In this document: positions 29,611-39,612 of the stretch, one piece after another
Numbering within the stretch: the stretch's first letter is position 1
Layout of the letters: the number at the start of each line of letters is the position of its first letter
NCBI GenBank assembly: GCA_028284345.1
Contig: JANQRY010000008.1
Location: 496,001 to 560,000 of the forward strand
From: Hyphococcus sp.
GTDB taxonomy: Bacteria > Pseudomonadota > Alphaproteobacteria > Caulobacterales > Parvularculaceae
DNA length: 64,000 nt
Reading direction: 5' to 3'
Translations under genes and position numbers: made by a program
The notes under the pieces: model-generated
The model's input: only the letters and a program-made list of their open reading frames with translations
The model's database searches: none
Told to the model about the DNA's origin: nothing

Positions 29611-30843
29611 ATGAAAAAACTGATTGCGGATTACCTGAATGACAAGATGGGCCTTATAGGCGCCAATCTGGCGATACTTGCCATGGCTTCAGTGCTTTTT
29701 GCGTTTAAAGGCGCTGCCTTGGCTGCGGACACGTTTTCAGGCACAGCGCAGGCGAGCGTTATAGCAATTGGCGGCGGCGCCGTTGTTTATCTTTTCTGGT
29801 GGGCAGTGCTCAAGATTGTGCCGCCCATGAAATCGGCGATTAAACGGGGGTTGGCCTTTGTTGTTATCTTCATTTTTATCGTTGTCATTTTTTGGTTGAG
29901 CAGCGCGCTTAATGTTGCGGGCATGCGGGGCAAGGATGCGCTTCAACTGCATTTTGTTACCTATGCTGGCACACTCGAAGAAAGCGCCGGTGCTCAGTTT
30001 GCCAGAGCGTTGCAGCTTGAGAGCGTTCTAACTGACATTAATATAGAGGTCGCCCGATACGAGGCCGCCATCGAAGCAGAGATCAAACGCGGCGCTTATT
30101 CCGGGCGGCCAGGTGTTGGCGCTGTCTCCAACGCGCTTACTGGCGTTAAGGGCCGCCTGGCGCAACTGCGCTCGGAAATCGCGGCTTACCTTACGGACGC
30201 CAAAGACGGTTACGAAAAGGCGAAGGCGCATCTTGATGTCATCCGCAAGATCGCCGTGTCGAACGAGAGCGTAAAGCGCCGCATGCGTGCTCTTACAAAA
30301 GAATCTGATGCGCTCCGCGCTGAACTTGCGGAAATGGACGCGGGCGCATTGGCCGAGACTGTGCGCCGTGCCATGGATGCATTGCCGCGGGAAGCCGATT
30401 TGCATGCGAGCTTTTCACGCAACGCAGGAACGGCAGAGCGACAGCGGGCGGCGCTTGCGCGCGTGCGCACCGATATCGACCAGTCGGGCCAGGTTCTAAG
30501 CGCATTTCTTGACGACATGGCGGCGTATGAACCGGTCACTATAGAGCCGTTTGAATCCATAACCGGCACTCGCGCCGTTATGGTCTACTGGAAAAACTAC
30601 CTGCCTTTTTGGGCGGGCGGCATCGCGCTTGATGTTGCGCCGCTCTTCATTGTCATCCTCTTGATGATGGCGCTCGACACAAAATCGAAGGCAGAACTTG
30701 CCCGGATTAGAATGGAGCGCCTCACATTTGGTGATCTTTTTTATTCGAAGCAGGTCGAGGAGATGCTGCGCCGCTCGGGAATTGATCCTGATACGTTGAA
30801 ATCAATGGCGAAGGACCTGCTCGGAAAGGATGAAGACGAATGA
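29611..30843 (+). CDS. multi-TM/coiled-coil membrane protein, mobilisation-module associated
   Basis: 410 aa with N-terminal and C-terminal TM segments flanking a coiled coil; overlaps next ORF by 4 bp. Confidence 0.65.
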   Translation: MKKLIADYLNDKMGLIGANLAILAMASVLFAFKGAALAADTFSGTAQASVIAIGGGAVVYLFWWAVLKIVPPMKSAIKRGLAFVVIFIFIVVIFWLSSALNVAGMRGKDALQLHFVTYAGTLEESAGAQFARALQLESVLTDINIEVARYEAAIEAEIKRGAYSGRPGVGAVSNALTGVKGRLAQLRSEIAAYLTDAKDGYEKAKAHLDVIRKIAVSNESVKRRMRALTKESDALRAELAEMDAGALAETVRRAMDALPREADLHASFSRNAGTAERQRAALARVRTDIDQSGQVLSAFLDDMAAYEPVTIEPFESITGTRAVMVYWKNYLPFWAGGIALDVAPLFIVILLMMALDTKSKAELARIRMERLTFGDLFYSKQVEEMLRRSGIDPDTLKSMAKDLLGKDEDE

Positions 30844-31046
30844 CTTTCCTTAAGAGCCTGCCGCAATATGGCGTACATTTTTTGGCGGCGCTTTTCGGTG
30901 TTTATGTCGCCCTTCTGATAGCCGTTGATCTCGTTGATTCTATGTTCTCGAGCACAGATTCACCGATACCGCGTGAAGCAAACATAGGCGGCGAGGAATC
31001 GTCGTCGAATGACTGCGTAGAAATCGAAGGCATTGAGGTGTGCTAG
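30840..31046 (+). CDS. small membrane protein (68 aa)
   Basis: YGVHFLAALFGVYVALLIAVDLVDSMF; overlaps both neighbouring ORFs. Confidence 0.55.
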   Translation: MTFLKSLPQYGVHFLAALFGVYVALLIAVDLVDSMFSSTDSPIPREANIGGEESSSNDCVEIEGIEVC

Positions 31047-31066
31047 ATAAGAAGGGTTTATTGCAG

Positions 31067-31831
31067 ATGTCGGTTAAAAAATTCAAATTCGCAACCGCCT
31101 GCGTCCTTGCGGCGGCGATGTCGCTGTGCTCGGCCAAAGCTGCAGAAACGCCCGAGAATTTTGAAGGCTCGGTTATCTGCGCCTATCATCGCGTTCCGCA
31201 TTTTAAGAATGTGGTTTCGATTGCCGATGCAACACCGGAAGCCATAAAAGCGGTTAACTGGATTGCAGACAAAATTGGAATTACGAAAGATTTTCGTATT
31301 CACCGCGCGAAGTTTTCCTCCAGCCCGATCGCATTTGCCGCGCTGAGGGATGGAGAGCGCTTTATCGTTTATGATGAGGATTTTTTTGTTTCTCACAACA
31401 ATAAAACGCCTTGGCATGACATCGGCATTTTTGCCCATGAAGTGGGTCATCACATCCAGGGACACACGGCCCAGAGCAATTTAGAAAACTGGCCGCAGGA
31501 GATTGCGGCAGACCGCTTTGCGGGCTTCGCGGTAAGCAGACTTGGAGGCTCGCTTGAAAATGCGCTGGCGATGTCGAGATCGCTCAGTGAAAAGCCGAGC
31601 GATACTCACCCGTCTCGCGCCATACGAAAAAAAGCGATTGAAGAAGGCTGGCGACACGGCGAGGCGATGAAGAAACGCGAAGTCAGCGCCTGCGGAAACG
31701 GCTGGCAGGGCAAGGAAATTGATATCGACGGCTCAATGTGTCGGATTGCCCGGCAATGCGTGGACGGAAAGCCTTTAAGCCGGATCGCCTGCCGGGATTT
31801 TGAGGGCGCCTGGAAGTGGATGGGAAAATAG
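31067..31831 (+). CDS. secreted HExxH metallopeptidase-like protein
   Basis: Signal peptide KKFKFATACVLAAAMSLCSAKA; IFAHEVGHHIQGHTAQSNLENWPQEIAADRFAGFAV. Confidence 0.7.
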   Translation: MSVKKFKFATACVLAAAMSLCSAKAAETPENFEGSVICAYHRVPHFKNVVSIADATPEAIKAVNWIADKIGITKDFRIHRAKFSSSPIAFAALRDGERFIVYDEDFFVSHNNKTPWHDIGIFAHEVGHHIQGHTAQSNLENWPQEIAADRFAGFAVSRLGGSLENALAMSRSLSEKPSDTHPSRAIRKKAIEEGWRHGEAMKKREVSACGNGWQGKEIDIDGSMCRIARQCVDGKPLSRIACRDFEGAWKWMGK

Positions 31832-31871
31832 GAACACAGCAGACGCGCAAAGGCTCCATACTCCACGTGCT

Positions 31872-33182
31872 TCAGACACGCCCGCGCAGTTCATCTCCAA
31901 GGGTTCGCAGTGCGGTCGCATTCCCTTCGAGATCATCAAAGGCGTAGGGATTAAGGAATTGCCGTCCCCATAAGAGGTTGCGGTCTACTTCGGAGAGTTC
32001 GGCTTCGGCGCATACAGCCTCCCAGTGCTCGCCGATGAAGCGGATTTGACCTTCGGCGATGGCAAGCGCCTCATCATCGGACAAAAGAAAATGGTGAGCC
32101 GCGTCAAGGCAGGCGCTGATCCGGCTCATGCGCTCATTGTCGTGAATCAGCATGGCCTGACTTGCTTCTCGCCCGTTGCGCCCTTGCGGACAGATATCAT
32201 AAGCCGGCGTGAGGGTAAGCATTTCGCCGTTCCAGAACGCGGCGTGATTGCGGGCGTGATCGTCCGTATTGCCGGAAAGAATGTTGAACGTAAGACGCCC
32301 ATAGAGCTCGCGCAGCGTATCCTTTGGGTCAGTAAAGCGGCGGCGAATGATTTCCGCCAAATCCTGATAGCTGGCATAGCGCGCCATCATTTCATCAAGC
32401 GATAAAATGGTGAGGGCCGAGACCATTAGCTTTCGGCTCCAACTACTACCAGCGCGCTCACGATCAAATCTTTCGATCAAGAGGACATCTTTTCCAGATG
32501 CGCTTGTGACGGACACCTCAGCCACATTCAGTCCGGCCAATTTTGCAAGACGCATGGCGATGAATTCAGCCTTTACAACGCTGTAGAGGTCGTTGGAAGC
32601 AGAAAACTTGGCGACATATTTTTTATCGCCATCCACAATCATCGCTTTGGGACGCGCGCCGCCGATGGAACTGCCGTGATACAGGGCCTGTTCAAGTTCC
32701 GGGGTTAAAGGAATACCTTTTTCAACAAGCTCGGCGGCCTGAGTGAGTTCTTCCAGACTTGCGTTCTTGGGCGAGCGCGGAACGTACTCGCTCGGCGAGC
32801 GCTGAAAATCGAGCGCGCCAATGCGATCTGATCCGGACTCCAGTAAAAAGCCGAGTTCGGAAAGCTCGGTTTCATCAATTGCCTTTCCTTTAACGCCAAA
32901 CTTCCGGTTTAAAATGACGCGCCGTCCCCATGCATCGGGCGCGGCGTCGCGAATGCTGCTTGGCATTGTGAGCCCGTCAGGCAATGGCAGTTCGCCTGCG
33001 CGAAGCGGCAATTCCGGCAGATAAATCGGAATGGCGTTATCCCGCTCCAGATAGGATTTACCGTAGTTGAAGATCAGCAATTGCGGACTGCCGACAGCAT
33101 GCAAACGGCCGGCGACAACCGGCTCGGTTTCACCGGGCAGCCATATCCATACAAAGGCTTCTTCGTAAGCATCAGAACTCAT
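31872..33182 (-). CDS. hipA: HipA-family toxin kinase
   Basis: GGARPKAMIVDGDKKYVAKFSASND, LNILSGNTDDHARNHAAFWNGEMLTLTPAYDICP. Confidence 0.9.
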   Translation of the reverse strand: MSSDAYEEAFVWIWLPGETEPVVAGRLHAVGSPQLLIFNYGKSYLERDNAIPIYLPELPLRAGELPLPDGLTMPSSIRDAAPDAWGRRVILNRKFGVKGKAIDETELSELGFLLESGSDRIGALDFQRSPSEYVPRSPKNASLEELTQAAELVEKGIPLTPELEQALYHGSSIGGARPKAMIVDGDKKYVAKFSASNDLYSVVKAEFIAMRLAKLAGLNVAEVSVTSASGKDVLLIERFDRERAGSSWSRKLMVSALTILSLDEMMARYASYQDLAEIIRRRFTDPKDTLRELYGRLTFNILSGNTDDHARNHAAFWNGEMLTLTPAYDICPQGRNGREASQAMLIHDNERMSRISACLDAAHHFLLSDDEALAIAEGQIRFIGEHWEAVCAEAELSEVDRNLLWGRQFLNPYAFDDLEGNATALRTLGDELRGRV

Positions 33183-33510
33183 CGCGCGCGCCCTTTGTGG
33201 ATTTGTGGATATGCTTTGGCAGTAGCGCGATCTTGTCTTCGGTCCGCTCGATCTGCATGGTCAAACGCCCGTCGTCGGCATCAAACAGATTGACGCCAAC
33301 GATTGTGGCCGCCTCAAAGACAATGCCGATTTCTACTTTCGGATCGCCGCGCTCAATGCGCTGAAGGGTTTTCCTTGAAACGCCAGTGCGCTCAGCCAGC
33401 TCTTCAGCCGTAAGCTTTCGTTCCTTGCGCCCAAGACGGATCAGCCGGCCCAAAAGCAGGGCGGCTTCGGTCGTGCGCTTGGAATATGTGCGCTTTTGAA
33501 TTCTAGGCAT
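33172..33510 (-). CDS. hipB: HipB-like HTH antitoxin
   Basis: LGRLIRLGRKERKLTAEELAERTGVSRKTLQRIERGDPKVEIGIVFEAATIVGV; overlaps hipA by 11 bp. Confidence 0.85.
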   Translation of the reverse strand: MPRIQKRTYSKRTTEAALLLGRLIRLGRKERKLTAEELAERTGVSRKTLQRIERGDPKVEIGIVFEAATIVGVNLFDADDGRLTMQIERTEDKIALLPKHIHKSTKGARDEF

Positions 33511-33523
33511 TTCACGCTCAAAT

Positions 33524-33651
33524 GGTTCATCTACTGCCCATATCACCCTGATATGGATCATCTATGACTCATGGTACGGAATTCAATCAAAAAAGTCAAT
33601 AAATGGGTCATCTATAACCCGCATCTGGACAGTATGAGTCATAGATGACTC
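33524..33651. promoter_or_regulatory. HipB operator array (four sites)
   Basis: GGTTCATCTACTGCCC, GGATCATCTATGACTC, GGGTCATCTATAACCC, GAGTCATAGATGACTC upstream of hipB. Confidence 0.65.
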
Positions 33652-33709
33652 ACAATTATGAGCCTATTGCAATTATTGGTGCCGGCGCAGGGCGTCGGGT
33701 ACCGTCTGG

Positions 33710-34336
33710 TCAATTCACCAAATCGGCTTGCCACATGCGCTCGGCAATGGCGCGATCTTCCAACCCTTGGGCCGAAAGATAGACCGAAGTCGTCTCCAGA
33801 CTGGCATGCCCGAGCCATGCCTGAATGCGCGATTCCGGTACGTTTGAAACGGCGGCCTGAACGCCAAGCGCATGGCGCAATCCCCGCGCATTTGCGCGTG
33901 CGCCGGTTATCTCTGCAGCCTCCATGACTGTCTGAATAATTCGCCATCCCGTTGTGCGACTAAACGTAAACAAGGAAACACCGGCACCCTGATCCGGTTC
34001 CTCCTGCGCGGTGCGAATGTCATGAACAGAATCCAGGCGGCCCAACAAACAGGTGGGAACAGGAACGGCGCGAAAATGCCTGTTCTTCAATACGCCCCGT
34101 TTTTTCAGACTGCGGAATACGACCATACCTTCTGAAAAATCGACGTTCACCGCACACAGATTCAGCGCCTCGCTCGGCCGGCACCCGGTCCAGAAAATCA
34201 GCTCACAGAAGGTCTGATGTTTGGAATTATCCAGGATTGAAATGGCGTTAAGAAAACGGGCGCGCTCAGACCGCGAGAGATACTTTCGCTCTCCGGCGTA
34301 AGTAAAAAGGCTCATTCCCTTGAACGGCTTTGCCAC
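33710..34336 (-). CDS. short tyrosine recombinase/integrase
   Basis: TGCRPSEALNL, ARGLRHALGVQAAVSNVPESRIQAWLGHASLETTSVYL (R...HxxR-like...H...Y). Confidence 0.85.
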   Translation of the reverse strand: MAKPFKGMSLFTYAGERKYLSRSERARFLNAISILDNSKHQTFCELIFWTGCRPSEALNLCAVNVDFSEGMVVFRSLKKRGVLKNRHFRAVPVPTCLLGRLDSVHDIRTAQEEPDQGAGVSLFTFSRTTGWRIIQTVMEAAEITGARANARGLRHALGVQAAVSNVPESRIQAWLGHASLETTSVYLSAQGLEDRAIAERMWQADLVN

Positions 34337-34361
34337 GCGGATACTCCTGTCGGCTTACGCA

Positions 34362-34392
34362 GATGAAACAAAATAGGGAATTTTGTTTCATC
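34362..34392. repeat. 13-bp-arm palindrome upstream of recombinase
   Basis: GATGAAACAAAAT-AGGGA-ATTTTGTTTCATC; third partial copy GAAACAAAATTCCCTATT at 34498-34515. Confidence 0.7.
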
Positions 34393-34549
34393 GCTTCACA
34401 CTCCCAGAGTTTCCGCCAGTTTCACCCGGATCACTGCGCGTTAATCACGCTTCTTGAAGCCCGAATCGTAAATCTTTTCTCAAAGAAATCAATGTTAGAA
34501 ACAAAATTCCCTATTCTGTTCAAAGCATTGGCGCCGTCATGTCTGGCAA

Positions 34550-34894
34550 ATGGCGTCTGTCATATCGCTCTCTGCCATGGTTGTTTTTGGGTGTAGTTCC
34601 GAAAGCGCAAAGGCCGAACAAACCAGTCAATTCACGGGTGAAGAATTCTTAACCTGGGATCGCGTCAATCAAGATTCCTTTATCGAGGTGTCAGTGACTA
34701 TGGCGGGAATTGTCTCGGGTCGCGCCCGAAAAGACATCTCCCGATGCATCGATGAATGGTATTCTCTTGAGGATGAAACGCGGCGCATGCGCAACGATTT
34801 CATTTTGAAAATTATTTCGGAAAATCCGACATATCACCCTCAAGGGGTAATTCTTGCAGTTTTAGAAGAGCAGTGCGGCTCGCTGCAAAATTGA
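34550..34894 (+). CDS. small putative lipoprotein
   Basis: VISLSAMVVFGCSSESAKA lipobox-like N-terminus; start uncertain. Confidence 0.45.
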   Translation: MASVISLSAMVVFGCSSESAKAEQTSQFTGEEFLTWDRVNQDSFIEVSVTMAGIVSGRARKDISRCIDEWYSLEDETRRMRNDFILKIISENPTYHPQGVILAVLEEQCGSLQN

Positions 34895-34896
34895 AA

Positions 34897-35604
34897 TTAG
34901 TCACCAAGTTTCGGTAGATCAATATCGGCAGATGCGTCATTCTGGATCGCTCTCGGCGGCTCGCCGTTTGATTGAAGCTCAAAAGTTTTCAATCCCGTTT
35001 CTATCTCTTGTTCCAACTCATCCAATCGTTCCTGAGACGGCGGATTGTGTTCATCTTCCAATTCACCGCGCGCCTTGCCAAGCGTATCAACCTGATACTC
35101 CCGCAAGTCATCAATACGTTTTTTCCGACTTTCAAATTCTTCAAAGCTCGGTGCATCATCTGGCCAGTCGATCCCAGCCGCGATGGCGGCATCGATAATT
35201 GCGCCATCCTCGGTGCGCACATTGCCGTCCTTGTCTCTGAACACGGCGCGGCCATCGGGAAGCTTCACGGCGCGGGCAATAATTTCTTCCAACGCTGCCT
35301 CGGCCTCAACCAGGGCGTTTTCTGTCAGCCTTTCAGCTTCCTCCAACAGGCCTTTCACGCGGGTGTAAGCTTTCGCGTATTCGGGGTCCTGCAGCATCGC
35401 CTGCAAGTTGGTGATAAGATCAACCGTCTCGGAAAAGCGTTTGGCTCTTTGACTACCGGTATCCGGGGCGTTCTGGCCCACACGCGGTAAAATGCGCCCA
35501 GTTTCACGTCCGGCAATAGCGTTTTGATGGTCGGAAAATGTTTCCGCCCTTAATTTTGCGCGCTGCATCGCTTTTATAAATTCATCATCACCGCCGTTAT
35601 TCAT
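34897..35604 (-). CDS. hypothetical coiled-coil protein, possibly leaderless transcript
   Basis: 235 aa; ATG 7 nt after TATACT box. Confidence 0.55.
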   Translation of the reverse strand: MNNGGDDEFIKAMQRAKLRAETFSDHQNAIAGRETGRILPRVGQNAPDTGSQRAKRFSETVDLITNLQAMLQDPEYAKAYTRVKGLLEEAERLTENALVEAEAALEEIIARAVKLPDGRAVFRDKDGNVRTEDGAIIDAAIAAGIDWPDDAPSFEEFESRKKRIDDLREYQVDTLGKARGELEDEHNPPSQERLDELEQEIETGLKTFELQSNGEPPRAIQNDASADIDLPKLGD

Positions 35605-35865
35605 AATGAACAGTATACTGATTTTATATTAATAAGTTGTTAACTTTCGTGGCTTTGTAGCATATTACCACAACTCAAAATGCAGTTGCTCGCCAGTAAG
35701 ACAGGCAGTGCCTTATTCTAAGATTTTGCCGCTGAAAATCGTTGGCTCGTGCCAAGCGGAAAAAAGCACAATAGATCAAGCTCAGAGAGTGACAGGCGAT
35801 TTCTATACGCTTGAGCTTGTAATACGCACTTCATATATTTGAGTAGCAATAATTAGGCTGAATGA

Positions 35866-37020
35866 ATGAGCGCGACAAAGCGTAATTTAAAACGGTCTTT
35901 GGTTTCTGGCGCAATATCGGGCGGTATAGGCGGCACCGTGGGCGCTCTGATATCGGGCGGTATTGGCGTTTTACCAGCCATTGCGGGCACCGTAAGTGGT
36001 GCCGTTTCGAGTCTAAATCTCCAAGAAGCTTTTGACGAGATTCTGAAAAGGGATGCACGCGTTGCCTCTCTGATGAAACGCTTACTCTTTAGTGAATTTG
36101 CAAACACTCCACCCGAAGGAATTTTGCAAATATCGAGCAGCACACGCAAAAACCGAAGAAGTCGATTTATTGAACTCGCTGAAGAAGATAATCCGCAATT
36201 CTCCAGAATTGGAGATCAGCTTTTCGCTACACCACCAACCGGTATTATCAAATCGCAAATTTACGATGCTCGGCTGGATTGGGTGCATCTGAACAACCTT
36301 TCAAAAGGCGAGCCTCTCCGAGTGCATTGCCCAGCTATACACCCGGCAGCAGCAGCGGCGCTGCTTCATATGCGAGAGTTCTACGAAATAGAGTTCGAGT
36401 CTCTAGACTTTAGTGGGGGACTAGGAGTTGCCGTTTTAAGAACGCTCTCAGCAAAGAACGTTGATTATTTTGTTCTCGCTGAATCGCCAGTGTTTCTATG
36501 GAGCCTCAGCCGATTGCTTGAAGACATTTGTTACGTCGGGACAATAAATCGCTCATTCAACAAACTACTGGCAAAAAGTGGAGCGGATTTGCACAATATC
36601 AAGTGGGCATTTTATCAACCCGGAACATCTGGGCATGACCATTTACGGTTTCACCGCCCGGGATGGATTAGGGAACAGCCCACCGAAGTTGACGAATTTG
36701 ATTTAACATCAAGACTGGAGGCGTTGGCTGATGACGATGCCGTGTCGGTCGTATGCCCGGCCGCAGACGCTTTCTTGTCGACCGGCAACTACGCGCAAAT
36801 TAGTGAGTTTCCACACCGAACAAGTCTGTTTGCGTCACGTTTGTCGCCATACTTTACGTCACTCACATTGAACAAATCTTTTTCAGAAGTATTTACTGCA
36901 TCACTGCTCTATTGCAAAAAGCATCCGCGTACAGCCTATCGTTATCTTTCATCTGACATGGCTTTTTCCCATCACTTTGAACAGGCGTTCTTTGGGGCTC
37001 GAAATTTACTAAAATTCTAG
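35866..37020 (+). CDS. hypothetical protein with N-terminal glycine-zipper segment
   Basis: SGAISGGIGGTVGALISGGIGVLPAIAGTVSGAVSS followed by a ~300-aa globular domain of unknown family. Confidence 0.6.
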   Translation: MSATKRNLKRSLVSGAISGGIGGTVGALISGGIGVLPAIAGTVSGAVSSLNLQEAFDEILKRDARVASLMKRLLFSEFANTPPEGILQISSSTRKNRRSRFIELAEEDNPQFSRIGDQLFATPPTGIIKSQIYDARLDWVHLNNLSKGEPLRVHCPAIHPAAAAALLHMREFYEIEFESLDFSGGLGVAVLRTLSAKNVDYFVLAESPVFLWSLSRLLEDICYVGTINRSFNKLLAKSGADLHNIKWAFYQPGTSGHDHLRFHRPGWIREQPTEVDEFDLTSRLEALADDDAVSVVCPAADAFLSTGNYAQISEFPHRTSLFASRLSPYFTSLTLNKSFSEVFTASLLYCKKHPRTAYRYLSSDMAFSHHFEQAFFGARNLLKF

Positions 37021-37281
37021 TGGGTATCTGCTCAAGCCCACGCAACCTTTCGTCGCGCAGGACGATCCCTTCAAGGAACGCAAGCCTATGCGATAGACTG
37101 CGAGCGCCTCGCACCAAAGGCCGTTCGCTGATTTTGGCGCGACCCTTCAGCGCTTTACCGACGCAAAAAAATCAGGCAATATGGAAGTCTGGGCCAAAGG
37201 CTGCCACGATATCGCCGTAGGGTTGCCCAAATTTGTTCCCACCTGAGTAATGCTAACACAGGAATTTGGCGCTACTGCGAT

Positions 37282-38079
37282 ATGAATGTTCATGTGAAAA
37301 AAGATAAGATCGTTGATGCATTGGCAAGTGAGCAAAAAACGCGCTCATTGGCGTTCGGTATATCGCCGCATTTGCCACTTTTGAATGCTGACCAATGTCT
37401 ACAGATTGCTCGCCAGATCATCGCTCATGATCACGATGAATACATCGTGCCAATCGAACTATCGGCACATAAGGCAATCGAAATTGTGACTCACCGGCAT
37501 GTATTGCAACCGATGAGTTCCAAGTTGTTGGCCCAATTCATTTTCAAGAATTCGGCGATATTTGATGGAAAAAGCGTTTATGATATTGGAACGGGAACTG
37601 GCGTTCAGGCGATTGCGGCAGGACTGTCTGGCGCAAAGCATGTGCTGTGTACTGACATATCAGATTATGCGCTGACATGTGCAGATCATAATCTATCAAA
37701 TTATTTGGACAATGACAGCTACTCACTTGTTTCAGCAGATTTGATGTCAAGTAAAGACATTGATGGGGCAGCCGATGCCATTGTATTTGCACAACCATAT
37801 TTCGGTGATAATCCGTTGGCAGACTACAACGTGACAACGGGAATGCTGAATAACACGCAACTAATTAAGCGATTTTTTGATCAGTGCGATGTCATGCTTT
37901 CCCGAACTGGAAAAGTTCTGATGATGTCTTGGGATTTCGCTGGACCGACAAATAATCCTTGCGAATATATTGGTGAACACTCAAAATTTGAGATTGAGCT
38001 TACTGAAACATTTGAAAACAAGTCGGGCATACAGTCTGGTGATTTTCACATTCACGTTTTGAGGCGAAAAGCTCCTTAG
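37282..38079 (+). CDS. SAM-dependent methyltransferase
   Basis: GKSVYDIGTGTGVQAIAAGLSGAKHVLCTDISDYAL; variant motif IV FAQPYF. Confidence 0.75.
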   Translation: MNVHVKKDKIVDALASEQKTRSLAFGISPHLPLLNADQCLQIARQIIAHDHDEYIVPIELSAHKAIEIVTHRHVLQPMSSKLLAQFIFKNSAIFDGKSVYDIGTGTGVQAIAAGLSGAKHVLCTDISDYALTCADHNLSNYLDNDSYSLVSADLMSSKDIDGAADAIVFAQPYFGDNPLADYNVTTGMLNNTQLIKRFFDQCDVMLSRTGKVLMMSWDFAGPTNNPCEYIGEHSKFEIELTETFENKSGIQSGDFHIHVLRRKAP

Positions 38080-38873
38080 ACTGAACGCTGTTCCTCAATC
38101 AAAAATTCAATTATTTCGTTCCGAAGCTGGATGTGCTCTTCGGACTGCAACGATTTGAGCGACCTTGGGCGAGGGAGTGGGTTTTCAATTTCACGCGTGA
38201 TCGATTTGCTTCTTTTGCTTAACAATAAGATTCTGTCGGAGAGAAGTATTGCTTCGTCAAGGTTATGCGAAACCCAAATGACAAGCGGACGGTGCTCTAG
38301 CCAGTAGTGTTCAACCCCGCGCAAAATTTCCCATGTCCTTGCCTGATCCAGAGCGCTCAAAGGTTCATCCGCCAAAAGCACAGGCGTCTTGGACGAAATC
38401 GCACGCACGAGGGATAAAATTTGCTGCTGCCCGCCGCTAAGTTCGGCGACATAGGCTGTTTTTTTGACGTCAGGGAGCAGCACTTCGAATTGCTCCTCGG
38501 CAAATAGCAAGTTCTTTTTGTCTATCTTCGAGTGCAACTTGAGCGGAAGTATTACATTTTTCCAAGCCGTAAGCCATGGAAGATTCGATGAACGATAATC
38601 CTGCCATAGGAAAGCAACGTTAGGGCGGGTTGACGAATCCCCATGAGAAAACTGTAACGATCCTTCGTCTGCGGGCTCGATTCCCGCAATAAGCCGCAGC
38701 AAAGTAGATTTTCCCGAACCGTTAGCACCAATTATACTGACAAATTCAGAGCTACTGATATTCAGATTAAGCTTCCGCAGCACGCCGTTTTCTTTTTGGG
38801 CGCCGTAAGACTTGGAAATATTTCTAACGGCCAGCTGCATTCGCGTAACTCCAAGGAATTGAAATTTTTTCAA
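38076..38873 (-). CDS. ABC transporter ATP-binding protein (nitrate/sulfonate/taurine type)
   Basis: IGANGSGKSTLLRLIAG, ELSGGQQQILSLVRAI, PVLLADEPLSALD. Confidence 0.88.
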   Translation of the reverse strand: MKKFQFLGVTRMQLAVRNISKSYGAQKENGVLRKLNLNISSSEFVSIIGANGSGKSTLLRLIAGIEPADEGSLQFSHGDSSTRPNVAFLWQDYRSSNLPWLTAWKNVILPLKLHSKIDKKNLLFAEEQFEVLLPDVKKTAYVAELSGGQQQILSLVRAISSKTPVLLADEPLSALDQARTWEILRGVEHYWLEHRPLVIWVSHNLDEAILLSDRILLLSKRSKSITREIENPLPRPRSLKSLQSEEHIQLRNEIIEFLIEEQRSV

Positions 38874-39612
38874 GCAAGAGGAATAATCGGTTGAGCAGAA
38901 CGCCGATAAAGCCAGTAATAATAATTAGCGCGTACAATTTTGCCGTTTCATAGGCTGTAAACGCTTCAATTACGAGTTGCCCTAATCCGCGGTCGCTGCC
39001 CATGAACATTTCAACCAAAATTACGACGATGAGAGCAATTCCAAGTGCGACACGCGCGCCGACGAAAATGTGTGGTAGAGCCTCCTTAAGCTTCACGTGG
39101 TAGAAGACTTGAAAGCCATTTGCGCCGAATAACGCAAGAGTTTGACTCCGCGTGGGGTTGGAAAGAATGACACCATATGCCGCATTCACTGTTATGATTA
39201 ACATGCATGAAAAAAACACCATGACAGTTTTGCTGAGCGCTCCAACTCCGAAAAACAATACGAATATTGGGTAAAGGACAGTTACTGGCGTGCTACGAAA
39301 GAAATCAAATACTGGCATAGCCAGAAATCGAAACAGCTTTGACGATCCAAAGAAGATACCTATGAAACTTCCGACGAAGATAGCGGCGGAATAACCAATT
39401 ACGAATATGTAGAAAGTCTGCCGTAAGCTTTCCCAGAAATAGCTGGACTGCATCAAAGCAAAAAGCGCTTCTATCGTCTGTATTGGCGAAGGAAGTAGCG
39501 TTGGATTAAAAATTGTTGCTTGATACGCAACCTGCCACAGCGCCAGCAGAATCAGCGGCCCAACGCCACCAAGAAAAAATCTATGAATTGAATTTGGTTC
39601 ATTGTTCTGCAT
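38824..39612 (-). CDS. ABC transporter permease (SsuC/TauC type)
   Basis: TM-rich; EALPHIFVGARVALGIALIVVILVEMFMGSDRGLGQLV (EAA-loop). Confidence 0.85.
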   Translation of the reverse strand: MQNNEPNSIHRFFLGGVGPLILLALWQVAYQATIFNPTLLPSPIQTIEALFALMQSSYFWESLRQTFYIFVIGYSAAIFVGSFIGIFFGSSKLFRFLAMPVFDFFRSTPVTVLYPIFVLFFGVGALSKTVMVFFSCMLIITVNAAYGVILSNPTRSQTLALFGANGFQVFYHVKLKEALPHIFVGARVALGIALIVVILVEMFMGSDRGLGQLVIEAFTAYETAKLYALIIITGFIGVLLNRLFLLLEKISIPWSYANAAGR

